From: Sphingomonadales bacterium
GTDB taxonomy: Bacteria; Bacteroidota; Bacteroidia; UBA7662
Assembly: GCA_016872215.1 (NCBI GenBank)
Contig: VHAX01000013.1
Coordinates: 1-52,182 of the forward strand
DNA: 52,182 nucleotides
Direction: 5' to 3'
The notes beneath the pieces are model-generated. The model did not search any database. It saw only the letters and a program-made list of their open reading frames with translations, and had not been told where the DNA came from. Within the stretch, counting starts at the first letter, position 1. The number at the start of each line of letters is the position of its first letter. Positions 17,101-25,000 of the stretch are shown here, one piece after another. Made by a program: the position numbers and the translations under genes.

Positions 17101-17678
17101 CGCACCACCTTCTCACCACCCTTACTCAGCAATGATGGGGCAACAATCAGAACCAGGATAAATAAGGTAGCAACCGGAATCAGAATCTTTAGGTGGCGGC
17201 GGTTGGACTTCAGATCGATCATAGTGAGCATGGGAATAGGCATCAGCATACGCGTGCGTTGCTCCACGCTCGCCACCAGCAGCTCCATTGAAAAACCCGG
17301 CGAACGGCGGGCCGATTCGCTGAGTTCGAGGGTGTTCACCAGTTTGTCGCGCACCTCCGGAAAATGTTCCCCGATCAATTTCGCGGCCTGGCGATGGTTC
17401 ATACCCTGCAACCAGCCCATGCGCCTGAGCAATGGTAGTCCCACCAAACAAATGGTGAAATAGAGATTCAGGGCAAGGAAGCTATAAAACAGGGCGGCGC
17501 GTGCCCAACCGTGCCAATAGGTGTAGAAAGCCGTGGTGGCCACGAGCAACCAGGAGCCTAGTAGCAGTGACAGGATGAGAATCACGCCCCTGATGACCTG
17601 GTTGAGGTACCACTTCTGAATGAACCGGTCTAATCGGTTTAATAAATCCTGATAAGTGGGCACCTTAGGGTCGGCCAT
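14157..17678 (-). CDS. DUF4175 family membrane protein
   Basis: A large protein of 1173 residues. The N-terminus has transmembrane helices near 27-48, 56-82 and 150-172. A beta-rich, probably periplasmic part follows to about 510. The rest is almost wholly charged coiled coil (Glu/Lys/Gln-rich, about 510-1130). This layout is that of DUF4175 proteins, found in Bacteroidota and some Proteobacteria and of unknown function. The coiled coil contains a fresh tandem duplication of 52 residues (unit begins DNKDGKGGLGDLDKLVKEME). It overlaps xth by 14 nt and the HATPase gene by 4 nt. Confidence 0.85.
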   Translation of the reverse strand: MADPKVPTYQDLLNRLDRFIQKWYLNQVIRGVILILSLLLGSWLLVATTAFYTYWHGWARAALFYSFLALNLYFTICLVGLPLLRRMGWLQGMNHRQAAKLIGEHFPEVRDKLVNTLELSESARRSPGFSMELLVASVEQRTRMLMPIPMLTMIDLKSNRRHLKILIPVATLFILVLIVAPSLLSKGGEKVVRYNREYVREAPFIFDWINSNEQFEQSETALLRLRLRGSVVPAEAYLSHSGQWIRMQNTAEVGVFEAEIPQVKPGMRLMFRADEFTSLTYDLNVVARPVVERFEVELVFPAYLGKTNQSLQNTGDLVVPEGTRITWKVQTRSIDTLSLGLSDGSKISGERKGSGRFTVAHSARQEMRYSIRFKNRSNPRADSMAFTLRVIPDHWPVIEAGEQPDSLQAGVRYFDGEISDDHGFSSLSFCYRMFDPLGVPQGELKVQPLSLGKGNRQRFFYYFDVTTLGLRNGSYVDYYFEVSDNDGVNGAKKSRTTTFQYRSLTEEQREEKITSNTAETTDQLEKAISESQKIERDAEKLLRKLVDKKELSWEDKRLIEQIKQRQAEVRQQLRDAVNNMQENSRLRSDEQKKEILEKQAKLQEMANRLLNDEMRKMMEELEKMMDQQKSDKMREQLDKMKFDQSQVEKELDRMLEFFKEMEVEQKADQLARKLDELARKQDELARRSEQSTSEISESLKKEQEVLNKEFSEQEKYAGELEKENSELKNPIDFDKLGEQSREISQEMDGAKQSLSEQNQKKAAAQQKSAAGKMKDMAQKIREDIQSQEMQMLDENIESLRMLLENLIRYSFRQEKLMDRLQENSAYSPVFVEMGQDQVRLKEEARLLEDSLTALASRVMQLESIVAREMGLINLNIEKAMAALGDRRISEIKSRQQYVMTSANNLALMLSELLNNLQQEKANNMDGQQQCKKPGMGGGSGRLSKMSQMQKSLNDQMKQMRQQMGQHGAGKKDGQQGRNRQESQAFGEMVARQEAIRRELQRLNEELNKDGKGGLGDLDKLVKEMEKTEKDLVNKRLTEESVRRQEEIMTRLLEAEKADNKDGKGGLGDLDKLVKEMEKTEKDLVNKRLTEESVRRQEEIITRLLEAEKAEREREWDDERRANTAQQVSRREPPAFEAYKREKMRTLEMYRTVSPQLNPYYRQKVDRYFSQIRP
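14351..14662. repeat. 156-bp tandem duplication inside the DUF4175 gene
   Basis: Two copies of 156 bp lie head to tail (14351-14506 and 14507-14662). I see only two clear base differences between them (A/G at 14361 versus 14517, and T/C in the GTTATG versus GTCATG segment) plus a slightly different end. The unit is 52 codons, so the frame is kept and a 52-residue coiled-coil block is doubled. Such near-identity implies a recent event. Confidence 0.93.
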
Positions 17679-18450
17679 TGATGGAAATGTTGAGTTGTAG
17701 GTCTAATGGGCAATGATCGGAATGCATGGCGAAGGGGTGCAGGCGGGCATCTCCAATCCGATCAGAAAGAGCTTCGCTGATCATGTTGTAATCGATGCGC
17801 CACCCTAGGTTTTTCTCGCGCGAACCAGCGCGATATGACCACCAGCTGTATTGACCCGCTCCTGGTTGCACCCTGCGGAAACTGTCGCACCAACCTTCGT
17901 CGACCCAATGGGCAAACCAGGTGCGTTCCTCGGGGAGAAAACCAGACACCGTGGCGTTACGCACCGGGTCGTGGATGTCGATGGCTTCGCGACAAATATT
18001 ATAATCTCCACTGATGATAATGTTTTTTTGGGTGTGAAGCAGGTCGCGTGTGTAGATGGTGAAGAAGTCCAGAAACTCCATCTTCTTCTCCTGCCGGTGG
18101 TCGCCACTGCTGCCGGAGGGTATGTAGACCGACACAAAACTGCAGTTGTCGAAATCTGCACGGATGATGCGCCCTTCCTGATCGATCCAGTCGGTGCCGC
18201 ATCCATACACAAGCTTTTTGGGTTCGATTCGGGTCAGAATCGCCACACCAGAATATCCTTTTTTTTCAGCGGGGAATATGTATGGCTCGTAGCCGATACG
18301 ACGAAATTCACCCCAGTCGAACTGATCCGCATCGGCTTTGATCTCCTGAAGGGCCACAACATCCGCGTCGGATGTCTGGATCCAATCGACCAATCCTTTG
18401 CGTGCTGCAGCCCGCACGCCGTTGACATTATAGGTCAGAAATCGCGTCAC
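17665..18450 (-). CDS. xth: Exodeoxyribonuclease III (AP endonuclease)
   Basis: The protein has 261 residues. This Mg-dependent enzyme cuts DNA at abasic sites in base-excision repair. Visible parts of the exonuclease-endonuclease-phosphatase fold are Asn8 in TYNVNGVRAA, Glu36 in VVALQEIKAD, the SGDYNICREAIDIHDP loop with catalytic Asp and Asn, and SDHCPLDLQL near the end. Length and motif order are normal. It overlaps the cyclophilin gene (4 nt) and DUF4175 (14 nt), so its expression is tied to the long operon. Confidence 0.95.
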   Translation of the reverse strand: MTRFLTYNVNGVRAAARKGLVDWIQTSDADVVALQEIKADADQFDWGEFRRIGYEPYIFPAEKKGYSGVAILTRIEPKKLVYGCGTDWIDQEGRIIRADFDNCSFVSVYIPSGSSGDHRQEKKMEFLDFFTIYTRDLLHTQKNIIISGDYNICREAIDIHDPVRNATVSGFLPEERTWFAHWVDEGWCDSFRRVQPGAGQYSWWSYRAGSREKNLGWRIDYNMISEALSDRIGDARLHPFAMHSDHCPLDLQLNISINGRP

Positions 18451-19163
18451 TTTATTACAACAGCCTTCAGTATTTTCACATCCTGAACGGGGCGATCGCC
18501 GGCTGCCGTTTTCACAGCAGCAATCAGATCGATGACTTCAAGTCCATCAATCACCTCACCATACACCGTGTAACCTCCGTCGAGATGTGGGGTGCCCCCT
18601 ATTTTTTTGTAGGCGTCGCGTTGCTCCGGGCTGAACTTGGAACCACGCTGTGCTTCAAAACTATTGAGTTCCCCATCGCTCCATTTGCGTCCCTGAACCA
18701 AGTAGAACTGGCAACCACTCGAGCGCTTCTCAGGGTTCACCTGGTCGCCCTGACGAGCGGCCGACAACGCTCCCTTTTTATGGAATAAAGCGGGATTGAA
18801 CTCGGCGGGCACCGTATAACCCACATCGCCAGACCCCAGCATTTGTCCGGCAGGCGCGTTTTTCGACTGCGGATCTCCACCCTGTATCATAAAGTCTTTG
18901 ATCACTCTGTGAAACAACACCCCATCATAAAATCCATCCTTCACCAACTTCAACATATTGTCGCGGTGCCCGGGGGTTTCATTATACAGGCGCACCCGGA
19001 TTTCGCCCTTATCTGTCTGGAACTCCACAATCGGTGATTTTCCTGAACCTGCTGCCTGCACCGGTAGCACCGATGAGTTGTTCTGCGCCTGTGCGGTTGA
19101 AAAAGAAAAACAGACCACCGATAGTCCACACACACGTGTAAAATCATTCATAAATTTATTCAT
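18447..19163 (-). CDS. Exported cyclophilin-type peptidyl-prolyl isomerase
   Basis: The protein has 238 residues. An N-terminal signal peptide ends near SFSTAQAQN. The cyclophilin domain runs from about 45 to the end. It contains NMLKLVKDGFYDGVLFHRVIKDFMIQGGDPQSK (catalytic Arg in FHRVI) and the later GGYTVYGEVIDGLEVID. Two insertions typical of bacterial secreted forms separate the core strands. It would assist protein folding in the periplasm. It follows the conserved unknown gene by 2 nt and overlaps xth by 4 nt. Confidence 0.93.
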   Translation of the reverse strand: MNKFMNDFTRVCGLSVVCFSFSTAQAQNNSSVLPVQAAGSGKSPIVEFQTDKGEIRVRLYNETPGHRDNMLKLVKDGFYDGVLFHRVIKDFMIQGGDPQSKNAPAGQMLGSGDVGYTVPAEFNPALFHKKGALSAARQGDQVNPEKRSSGCQFYLVQGRKWSDGELNSFEAQRGSKFSPEQRDAYKKIGGTPHLDGGYTVYGEVIDGLEVIDLIAAVKTAAGDRPVQDVKILKAVVIK

Positions 19164-19165
19164 TG

Positions 19166-19555
19166 TTATTTTGTTTTTTCAGAAACACGAAAATAGTTGA
19201 TTTCCTCAAAGTAATGGAGGCAGGCCCCTTTCAATAATTCTTCTTGTTCGGGTAGGTTCACCGCCGGCAGTGTTTTGAGCAGTCGGTAATGGGGCCAGCC
19301 ATCCGGATCGCGGCCGGTGAATTCATAATAACCCAAAAATGAGAGCACCTCGCAAACGGCCACATGCATCAGATCCTGCTTTTCCTCCTTGGTGAACGAC
19401 TCTTCAGGTCGGCCCAAAACGTTCACGCCTATGAGAAACAAAACCGCCTGCAGGTCGGGTTTCTTTCCGAAATCTTCCTTGAGGCGAGTGCGCAGTTCTT
19501 CCCAGGAGATCGCCAATCCGGTCGATTTGGGGGCATGGGCAGGGGATGTTGACAT
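19166..19555 (-). CDS. Conserved Bacteroidota protein of unknown function
   Basis: The protein has 129 residues, soluble and without signal peptide. The pattern DLQAVLFLIGVNVLG, then FTKEEKQDLMHVAVCEVLSFLGYYE and DGWPHYRLLKTLP, is one I recognise from small conserved proteins in Bacteroidota, but no function is known. It is probably all-alpha with a short beta end. It is the first gene of the ten-gene minus-strand run, 2 nt ahead of the cyclophilin gene. The 47-bp gap before it is very AT-rich, with two TATATTTATAT elements, and probably holds the operon promoter. Confidence 0.7.
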   Translation of the reverse strand: MSTSPAHAPKSTGLAISWEELRTRLKEDFGKKPDLQAVLFLIGVNVLGRPEESFTKEEKQDLMHVAVCEVLSFLGYYEFTGRDPDGWPHYRLLKTLPAVNLPEQEELLKGACLHYFEEINYFRVSEKTK

Positions 19556-19602
19556 ACAACTATATATAAATATAGATATAAATATAGAATTAAGTTATGA
19601 AC

Positions 19603-20415
19603 TCAACGTGGGTGGTTGAGAATCAGAAATGCGTCGGCATCCTTGAGGAATGGTAATCGTGCGCGCGCATCCTGCAAGATTTCCCTGTCTATTTTTGTGC
19701 TGATCACTGTGTCGGCCTCACCAGCGTTCACGATGACGGTTCCCCAAGGGTCTATGACCTGGCTGTTTCCGGAGTATGGTATAGAAAATCCGTCTTCCCC
19801 TACCCGGTTCACACCCACCACATAGGCCTGATTTTCTATGGCCCGTGCCTGCAGCAGTGTATTCCACGCAGTGATTCGCACAGAAGGCCAATTGGCCACA
19901 TACACCAATACATCGTAGTTAAGGACGTTGCGTGACCAAACAGGAAAGCGCAGGTCGTAGCAGATTTGTGGACAAACACGAAAGCCATTTACATCCCACA
20001 ACATACGCCTATTGCCGCGCGTGTACTTCTGATCCTCCCCTGCCAAACTAAACAAATGCCTCTTTTCGTAGGTCTGAACCGTGCCGGAGGGTGACAACAA
20101 TACAAACATGTTATAAAAACGGCCTCCCTTCTTCATCATCAACGAACCGCCGAGGTAGTAGCCCCCCTCTGCCGCACGTGCACGCATCCATGACAACACT
20201 GAATCATTCTTTCTCCATCGACATGCAACACCTTCTTGCTCCATGGAGAAACCTGTACTGAACATTTCTGGTAAAAGCACCAAGTGGGTATAGCCTTCTG
20301 TACCCAAATCCCGTTCATCTGCAGCCCATTCATCCAATCGATGACCTAAATCGGTGGTATTGGCAATCGGATCGCGCCAATGAAGATGCGCCTGAACCAA
20401 ATGAACCTTCAGCAT
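19603..20415 (-). CDS. Omega-amidase, nitrilase superfamily (YafV-like)
   Basis: The protein has 270 residues. The catalytic set of the nitrilase superfamily is complete: Glu50 in LLPEMFSTGF, Lys118 in YEKRHLF and Cys152 in QICYDLRFPVWSRN. The FSTGFS motif and length match YafV/Nit2-type omega-amidases, which hydrolyse 2-oxoglutaramate (or 2-oxosuccinamate) to the 2-oxo acid and ammonia in the cytosol. It overlaps the aminotransferase gene by 7 nt. Together they can form the transaminase-plus-omega-amidase route that drives methionine re-synthesis from its 2-oxo acid using glutamine. Confidence 0.9.
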   Translation of the reverse strand: MLKVHLVQAHLHWRDPIANTTDLGHRLDEWAADERDLGTEGYTHLVLLPEMFSTGFSMEQEGVACRWRKNDSVLSWMRARAAEGGYYLGGSLMMKKGGRFYNMFVLLSPSGTVQTYEKRHLFSLAGEDQKYTRGNRRMLWDVNGFRVCPQICYDLRFPVWSRNVLNYDVLVYVANWPSVRITAWNTLLQARAIENQAYVVGVNRVGEDGFSIPYSGNSQVIDPWGTVIVNAGEADTVISTKIDREILQDARARLPFLKDADAFLILNHPR

Positions 20416-21548
20416 AATGATAGGCGATTAGCAGCTTCATATAAAACATCATCCGTTTTCGCAAAACAAAAACGTACCAGCCGCGCTTCTAAAGGCTTCT
20501 GCATGAAGGGTGATAAAGGAATGGCAGCCACACCCCATTCCCGGATGAGACGTTGACAAAAATCTACATCTCCCTCATCGCTGATTCGGCTGTAATCTGC
20601 CAACTGGAAGTAGGTCGACCTGCTAGGCAGCATCGAAAATCGGGTATTCTCCATGGCCTGCAGAAATTTGTCTCGCTTTCTCTGGTAGAAGTTCGATAAA
20701 TACCGGTAGGAATCATCTGTCGATAAAAACTGACTAAATACATGTTGCGCCACACTGTTAACCGAAAACACTACAAACTGATGGACCTGCCTAAACCTTC
20801 TAGTCCAATCTTCTTGGGCTAAAACATAACCCACTTTCCAACCCGTATTGTGGTAGGTTTTTCCAAAAGAAACCACACAAAACAACCTATCACGAATAGC
20901 GGACCTCGTGCATGAGGAAATAAAGGCTTTACCATCAAACACCATATGCTCGTATACTTCATCGCACAACAGCAATAAATCATTCTCCACCACTAAATTC
21001 TCGATCTCCTGCCAATCGTTGTCCGATAAAAATATTCCCGCAGGATTGTGTGGTTGGTTGATAATAATCAGTTTTGTTTGAGAAGTTATAGCGGCACGTA
21101 CTGCATCCCAATCCCAATGAAAAGAACCATAGTTATACGTCAGCGGAACATGAATAGGCCGGGCTCCAGCCATGAGAACTCCAGGCCGGTAAGAATCATA
21201 GGCCGGATCGATTATAATTACCTCATCTCCTTCCTTTACACAGGCCTGCAAAGCAGTATAAATTGCCTGCGTTGCACCCGCCGATATTGTAATTTCCCGT
21301 TCAGCATCCCAAACCGATCCGTAATAGACCGCCACTTTTTCGGCCAGTGCTGTTCGCAATATGGTTAAACCCGCCATTGGGGCATATTGATGAACGGAAT
21401 AGGACACCATCTTGCTAAGTGCTGCCGTCAACCCAATATCAGGTTCAAAATTTGGAAAACCCTGCGCCAAGTTGATAGCGTTGTATTGTCTTGCCATAGC
21501 CGACATTATCGTAAAAACACTTTCTTCTTCTTGTATGCCCTTCCACAT
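20409..21548 (-). CDS. Methionine (glutamine-type) aminotransferase, YbdL-like
   Basis: The protein has 379 residues and is a fold-type I PLP enzyme. Lys230 in SFGKTYHNTGWKVGYV is the PLP lysine; NQPHNPAG and DEVYEHMVF are the usual cofactor contacts. The start NLAQGFPNFEPD matches YbdL and kynurenine/glutamine aminotransferases, which transfer the amino group from glutamine or methionine to 2-oxo acids. The ATG at 21548 begins directly at the edge of the oriC candidate. The overlap with the omega-amidase gene supports a shared pathway in methionine salvage. Confidence 0.9.
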   Translation of the reverse strand: MWKGIQEEESVFTIMSAMARQYNAINLAQGFPNFEPDIGLTAALSKMVSYSVHQYAPMAGLTILRTALAEKVAVYYGSVWDAEREITISAGATQAIYTALQACVKEGDEVIIIDPAYDSYRPGVLMAGARPIHVPLTYNYGSFHWDWDAVRAAITSQTKLIIINQPHNPAGIFLSDNDWQEIENLVVENDLLLLCDEVYEHMVFDGKAFISSCTRSAIRDRLFCVVSFGKTYHNTGWKVGYVLAQEDWTRRFRQVHQFVVFSVNSVAQHVFSQFLSTDDSYRYLSNFYQRKRDKFLQAMENTRFSMLPSRSTYFQLADYSRISDEGDVDFCQRLIREWGVAAIPLSPFMQKPLEARLVRFCFAKTDDVLYEAANRLSLC

Positions 21549-21985
21549 AAAACTTAACTATCCTTGCAAAAATTGATTGTTTTTTTTGCCCAGCAAATTA
21601 TAATCAATATTTTTTAAAAATTGATTGTTGTTGTTAGGGTTGTTTATTTGTGGATAAAAAAAAATATTTTTTTTTTCAACCCTCATCAACACACTCATCC
21701 ACAACGAATCTGATCAGGAATGAGGTATAGTTTATAAGTTTAGTTTGTTTTACGACCACTATCAACAGTGTGGATGAAAAAGTAGGAGGTTGGTGGGGAT
21801 AAAATATATAATAAATACTGTTGAAAACACCTGTGCAGGAAGTGGAAAAAAAAATATAAAAAAACTAATCCAAGGAAAGAATGTGTTTCATCAACATCCA
21901 TAGTCTCCAAAAGAGGAGGATGTGAACATGACCGCAAACAACTTATCAACAGAAAAAAAATGCAATTTGTAACATCATATAAGTA
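21549..21985. other. oriC: Chromosomal replication origin (oriC) candidate
   Basis: A 437-bp gene-free AT-rich segment. DnaA boxes against TTATCCACA: exact at 21649-21657 (minus). One mismatch: 21695-21703 (plus), 21769-21777 (minus), 21794-21802 (minus, TTATCCCCA) and 21943-21951 (plus, TTATCAACA). Two mismatches: 21683-21691, 21759-21767, 21819-21827 and 21888-21896. The left part (21571-21680) is T/A-rich with the repeat AAAATTGATTGTT occurring twice and long A/T runs, as expected for a DNA unwinding element. All genes to the left down to 7005 are minus-strand, and parS sites lie 8.2 kb away. dnaA is not adjacent, which is common in Bacteroidota. Confidence 0.88.
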
Positions 21986-22549
21986 TTACAGGCAGAACCA
22001 ATCCTTGTAGACCGGGCTGGGGAGCAGGTAGCGCACGGAATGACCTGATGCATGCAGATCACGGATTAGGGTCGAGGAAATCTCCAGTAGGGGGGCATCT
22101 ACCATTTGAACTGATGGGTGGAACTGGAGTGCACAATCAACACTTCCTTGGCGTGGGTACACAAGAACGGGGAAGCGCATGAGTATTTTATTGTATGCTT
22201 TCCAGCGGTGGAACTGCTCGAGGTTGTCCTGCCCGATAATCAGGTGAAAAGAATGCTCAGGGTATTTTTCAGTGAGAGCATTCAGCGTGTGGATGGTGTA
22301 GGAGGGCAAAGATAAGCTAAATTCAATGTCACATACACGGAACTGGGGATTGTCGGCAATAGACATACTCACCCACCTCAGGCGGTCAGCTTGGTGGTAC
22401 AAATCCTTATCGTTTTTGAAGGGATTGCCGGGCGACACCACGAACCAAACCTCGCTGAGGGCACAGTGCGACACAAAATATTCAGCCAAAATGAGATGGC
22501 CTGTGTGTACCGGGTTGAACGAACCGAAAAAAAGACCAACAACACTCAT
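21986..22549 (-). CDS. nadD: Nicotinate-nucleotide adenylyltransferase
   Basis: The protein has 187 residues from the ATG at 22549, chosen because MSVVGLFFGSFNPVHTGHL is the normal start and its ATGA overlaps the gmk stop. It adenylylates nicotinate mononucleotide in NAD synthesis. The nucleotidyltransferase motif GSFNPVHTGH and the ISSTLIRDLHASG signature near the C-terminus are present. An upstream in-frame start would add 16 residues inside gmk and is unlikely. It ends beside the oriC candidate and is the last gene of a minus-strand set with yicC and gmk. Confidence 0.95.
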   Translation of the reverse strand: MSVVGLFFGSFNPVHTGHLILAEYFVSHCALSEVWFVVSPGNPFKNDKDLYHQADRLRWVSMSIADNPQFRVCDIEFSLSLPSYTIHTLNALTEKYPEHSFHLIIGQDNLEQFHRWKAYNKILMRFPVLVYPRQGSVDCALQFHPSVQMVDAPLLEISSTLIRDLHASGHSVRYLLPSPVYKDWFCL

Positions 22550-23124
22550 AGTGGAAGGGATAGAAACGCGCGAATACGATCGACCAACTGTGTGCAAGCC
22601 ACATCTAAATTATTGTTCGGTTGTATATAGTCGAATAAATATGCCAAACGTACCTCCTCGGCAGCTTTTCTAAGTCGGATGCGTATGAGTTCCTCCGTTT
22701 CCGTTTTACGCGCCCGCAGCCTTTGTTCGAGCATGTCGATGCCCCCGGCGTCCACAAAAATAGATAGAGCCTGGTTACCATAAGCTTTTTTTATATTGAG
22801 ACCACCCCGCACATCCACATCAAAAACGACAGACAGGCCGCGCGACAAACATTCATCGACTGAAGACTTCAGAGTGCCGTAAAAAATCCCCGCATACACC
22901 TCTTCCCACTCCAAAAAAGCGTTCTCTTGCAACAACTCCCGGAAACGGTCGGTCGACAAAAACCAATAGTCTCGTCCATCCTCTTCGTGTGAGCGCCGCG
23001 CCCGGGTGGTGGCGCTAACCGAGAACTGCATATCTGGCAAGACCGACAACAGGCGACGCGCTATGGTGGTTTTACCACTGCCCGATGGGGCGCTGAGGAT
23101 GATGAGTTTACCAGGAACGGTCAT
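22546..23124 (-). CDS. gmk: Guanylate kinase
   Basis: The protein has 192 residues. It phosphorylates GMP/dGMP to the diphosphate. The P-loop SAPSGSGKTTIARRLL is at 10-25, followed by the GMP-binding SVSATTRARRSHEEDGRDYWF and EWEEVYAGIFYGTLKSSVDE segments. Length is normal. It starts 4 nt after the yicC stop and its stop overlaps the nadD start, so yicC-gmk-nadD form one unit. Confidence 0.97.
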   Translation of the reverse strand: MTVPGKLIILSAPSGSGKTTIARRLLSVLPDMQFSVSATTRARRSHEEDGRDYWFLSTDRFRELLQENAFLEWEEVYAGIFYGTLKSSVDECLSRGLSVVFDVDVRGGLNIKKAYGNQALSIFVDAGGIDMLEQRLRARKTETEELIRIRLRKAAEEVRLAYLFDYIQPNNNLDVACTQLVDRIRAFLSLPL

Positions 23125-23128
23125 ATAG

Positions 23129-23998
23129 CTACATCAGATTTTGCACCTGCTCACGGATGCGCTCGAGTTGGGTTTTCATTTCCACAACCACCCGTTGCAC
23201 GCCTGAATGGTTCGCTTTGGATCCTATCGTGTTGATTTCACGCCCCATCTCCTGCGCAACGAAGCCCAGGGTGCGGCCGGTGTTTTCTTCTTGAAGGGCC
23301 TGACGGAAAAATCTACAGTGTTCGGCCAGACGCTGTTTCTCCTCGCTGATGTCGAGTTTATCGACATACAGCACGATCTCCTGCTCGAGGCGCATTCGCC
23401 CCTCTTCTGAAGGCATATTGACCCGCTCGAGCAGCTCCGACAGCCGCTCGCGGTGGGATATAACCCGCTCCGGATCGATTCGGTCTACCAGCGACAGGCC
23501 GGTTTCAATTTCCAGGCAGCATTGTTCAAGGTCGCGGGCTATTGCCTGGCCCTCCCGCTGGCGAAACTCGTTGAGCACACGTGAAGCCTCTTCCAGCACT
23601 TCTATCCACAACTGTTCGTCGCCCGGATCGACCTCATCTGTCGTTGATTTCAGTAAGAGCGACGCGCCCCACAGTCCAGCCGGCATTTCGGTTTCTGCCA
23701 CCCGCCCGCTAGCTACGCAGTAGTCAACCCACTGTTTCTGCAGGCTATCGATCAGCTTGGTATTGAGGCGAAGATCCGACTCCTCGCGTAAGTCCCAGTT
23801 TAGGGTGAGTTGACATTTACCCCGTTCGAGGCGTGACTGCAGCCACTGCCGGATGGGAAACTCCCAGGAAGCCAGTGGGGCAGGCAGACGCATACTGAGG
23901 TCGAACTGTCTGGAATTGAGGCAGCGCAATTCGGCGCTGAGTGTACCCCGGCTAGTGGTTTTTTCTGCTTTCCCATAGCCGGTCATGGAGCGAATCAT
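23129..23998 (-). CDS. YicC family endoribonuclease
   Basis: The protein has 289 residues. The start MIRSMTGYGKAE and ELRCLNSRQFDLSMRLP are hallmarks of the YicC family. The C-terminal half has EEKQRLAEHCRFFRQAL and RTLGFVAQEMGREINTIGSKAN, the conserved DUF1732 end. YicC-type proteins act as endoribonucleases or modulate RNA decay. YicC next to gmk is a widely conserved pair. The gene lies 33 nt after the EamA transporter on the same strand. Confidence 0.95.
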   Translation of the reverse strand: MIRSMTGYGKAEKTTSRGTLSAELRCLNSRQFDLSMRLPAPLASWEFPIRQWLQSRLERGKCQLTLNWDLREESDLRLNTKLIDSLQKQWVDYCVASGRVAETEMPAGLWGASLLLKSTTDEVDPGDEQLWIEVLEEASRVLNEFRQREGQAIARDLEQCCLEIETGLSLVDRIDPERVISHRERLSELLERVNMPSEEGRMRLEQEIVLYVDKLDISEEKQRLAEHCRFFRQALQEENTGRTLGFVAQEMGREINTIGSKANHSGVQRVVVEMKTQLERIREQVQNLM

Positions 23999-24031
23999 GT
24001 TTTTTATTCTTTTGGTGGCGAAAATACGGGA

Positions 24032-24958
24032 TTATTTGCGGGCTCTACCCACCATAAACACACCGGCCATCACGAGGCTGCCGAATGCGAGCTGCGCGAA
24101 GTGCAGTCTTTCGCCCCAGAACAGCCCGAATACCGCCGCCAGCAGGGGCTGCAGGTAAATGTAGCTACCCACAACTGTGGCGCGGGTGTGCTTGAGCGAC
24201 CATACATTGAGCCAGTAGGCACCCACGCTGATGCCCAGGATGATGAACCAAAAGCACACCCAATCACTCAGGCTAAACTGTCCCCACTCGATCGATGAGA
24301 GCCCCCCCCAGCCAAAGGGGGCCACGAGGATGCTGCCGTAGAGGAACAGCCAGCGCATGAGCTGCAGGGTATCGAAGCGGTTGAGCAGGGGTTTTACCAT
24401 AATCAGATACACCGCGAAGAAGAGGGCGTTCACGAGCACCATAAGGTTTCCGGCCACGGTATTGGGCCTGGCCCCGGCGGTGACCACGGTGTCGGCGCTG
24501 TATATAAGGAGTGCCGCCCCTAGTGCCCCGAAGAGCATACCACTGATTTTAAGGAGCCCCGCCTTCTCTTTTAGAAACACCAGGGCGAAGGCGAGAATGA
24601 AGATGGGTGTTGTGATCATAATGACCGCTGCGCTTACCGGGGAACTTACGGTAAGTCCCTTAAAGAAGAGGAGCATGTTGCCGGCCACGCCAAATACAGC
24701 ACATGCAAGCAGCCGGCGGTGTTCGCCCACCGTGGGAGTGTGCAGCGCCTGACGGGCGGAGGTCGGCAGCAGGGAGTAGACCGCCCAGAAGACAGCGCAG
24801 GAGATCCACACTCTGAGCAAGATGAAGGGCTCAGGGGAGATAAGTCGCGGCATGATTTGCTGCGCGATGCTGTAGGAGGCGCCGTAGAATAGCGCGGCCA
24901 ACAAAAGGGAGCCGTGAACCTTTAGGGTGTTTTGTTCGTTTACTGTGCTTTGAGCCAT
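24032..24958 (-). CDS. EamA/DMT-family transporter
   Basis: The protein has 308 residues from the ATG at 24958. A longer open frame exists upstream but overlaps the divergent metal-binding gene and has no membrane character. About ten hydrophobic helices occur in two repeats, with the EamA start SLLLAALFYGASYSIAQQIMP and the second-repeat text GNLMVLVNALFFAVYLIMVK. Such drug/metabolite transporters export small metabolites; the substrate is unknown. The start is 42 bp from the divergent HMA gene. It may be the first gene of a unit with yicC-gmk-nadD. Confidence 0.9.
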   Translation of the reverse strand: MAQSTVNEQNTLKVHGSLLLAALFYGASYSIAQQIMPRLISPEPFILLRVWISCAVFWAVYSLLPTSARQALHTPTVGEHRRLLACAVFGVAGNMLLFFKGLTVSSPVSAAVIMITTPIFILAFALVFLKEKAGLLKISGMLFGALGAALLIYSADTVVTAGARPNTVAGNLMVLVNALFFAVYLIMVKPLLNRFDTLQLMRWLFLYGSILVAPFGWGGLSSIEWGQFSLSDWVCFWFIILGISVGAYWLNVWSLKHTRATVVGSYIYLQPLLAAVFGLFWGERLHFAQLAFGSLVMAGVFMVGRARK

Positions 24959-25000
24959 CTCACGTGAAGGTGACGCGAAATAAAGCAAGAAACAACCTCT

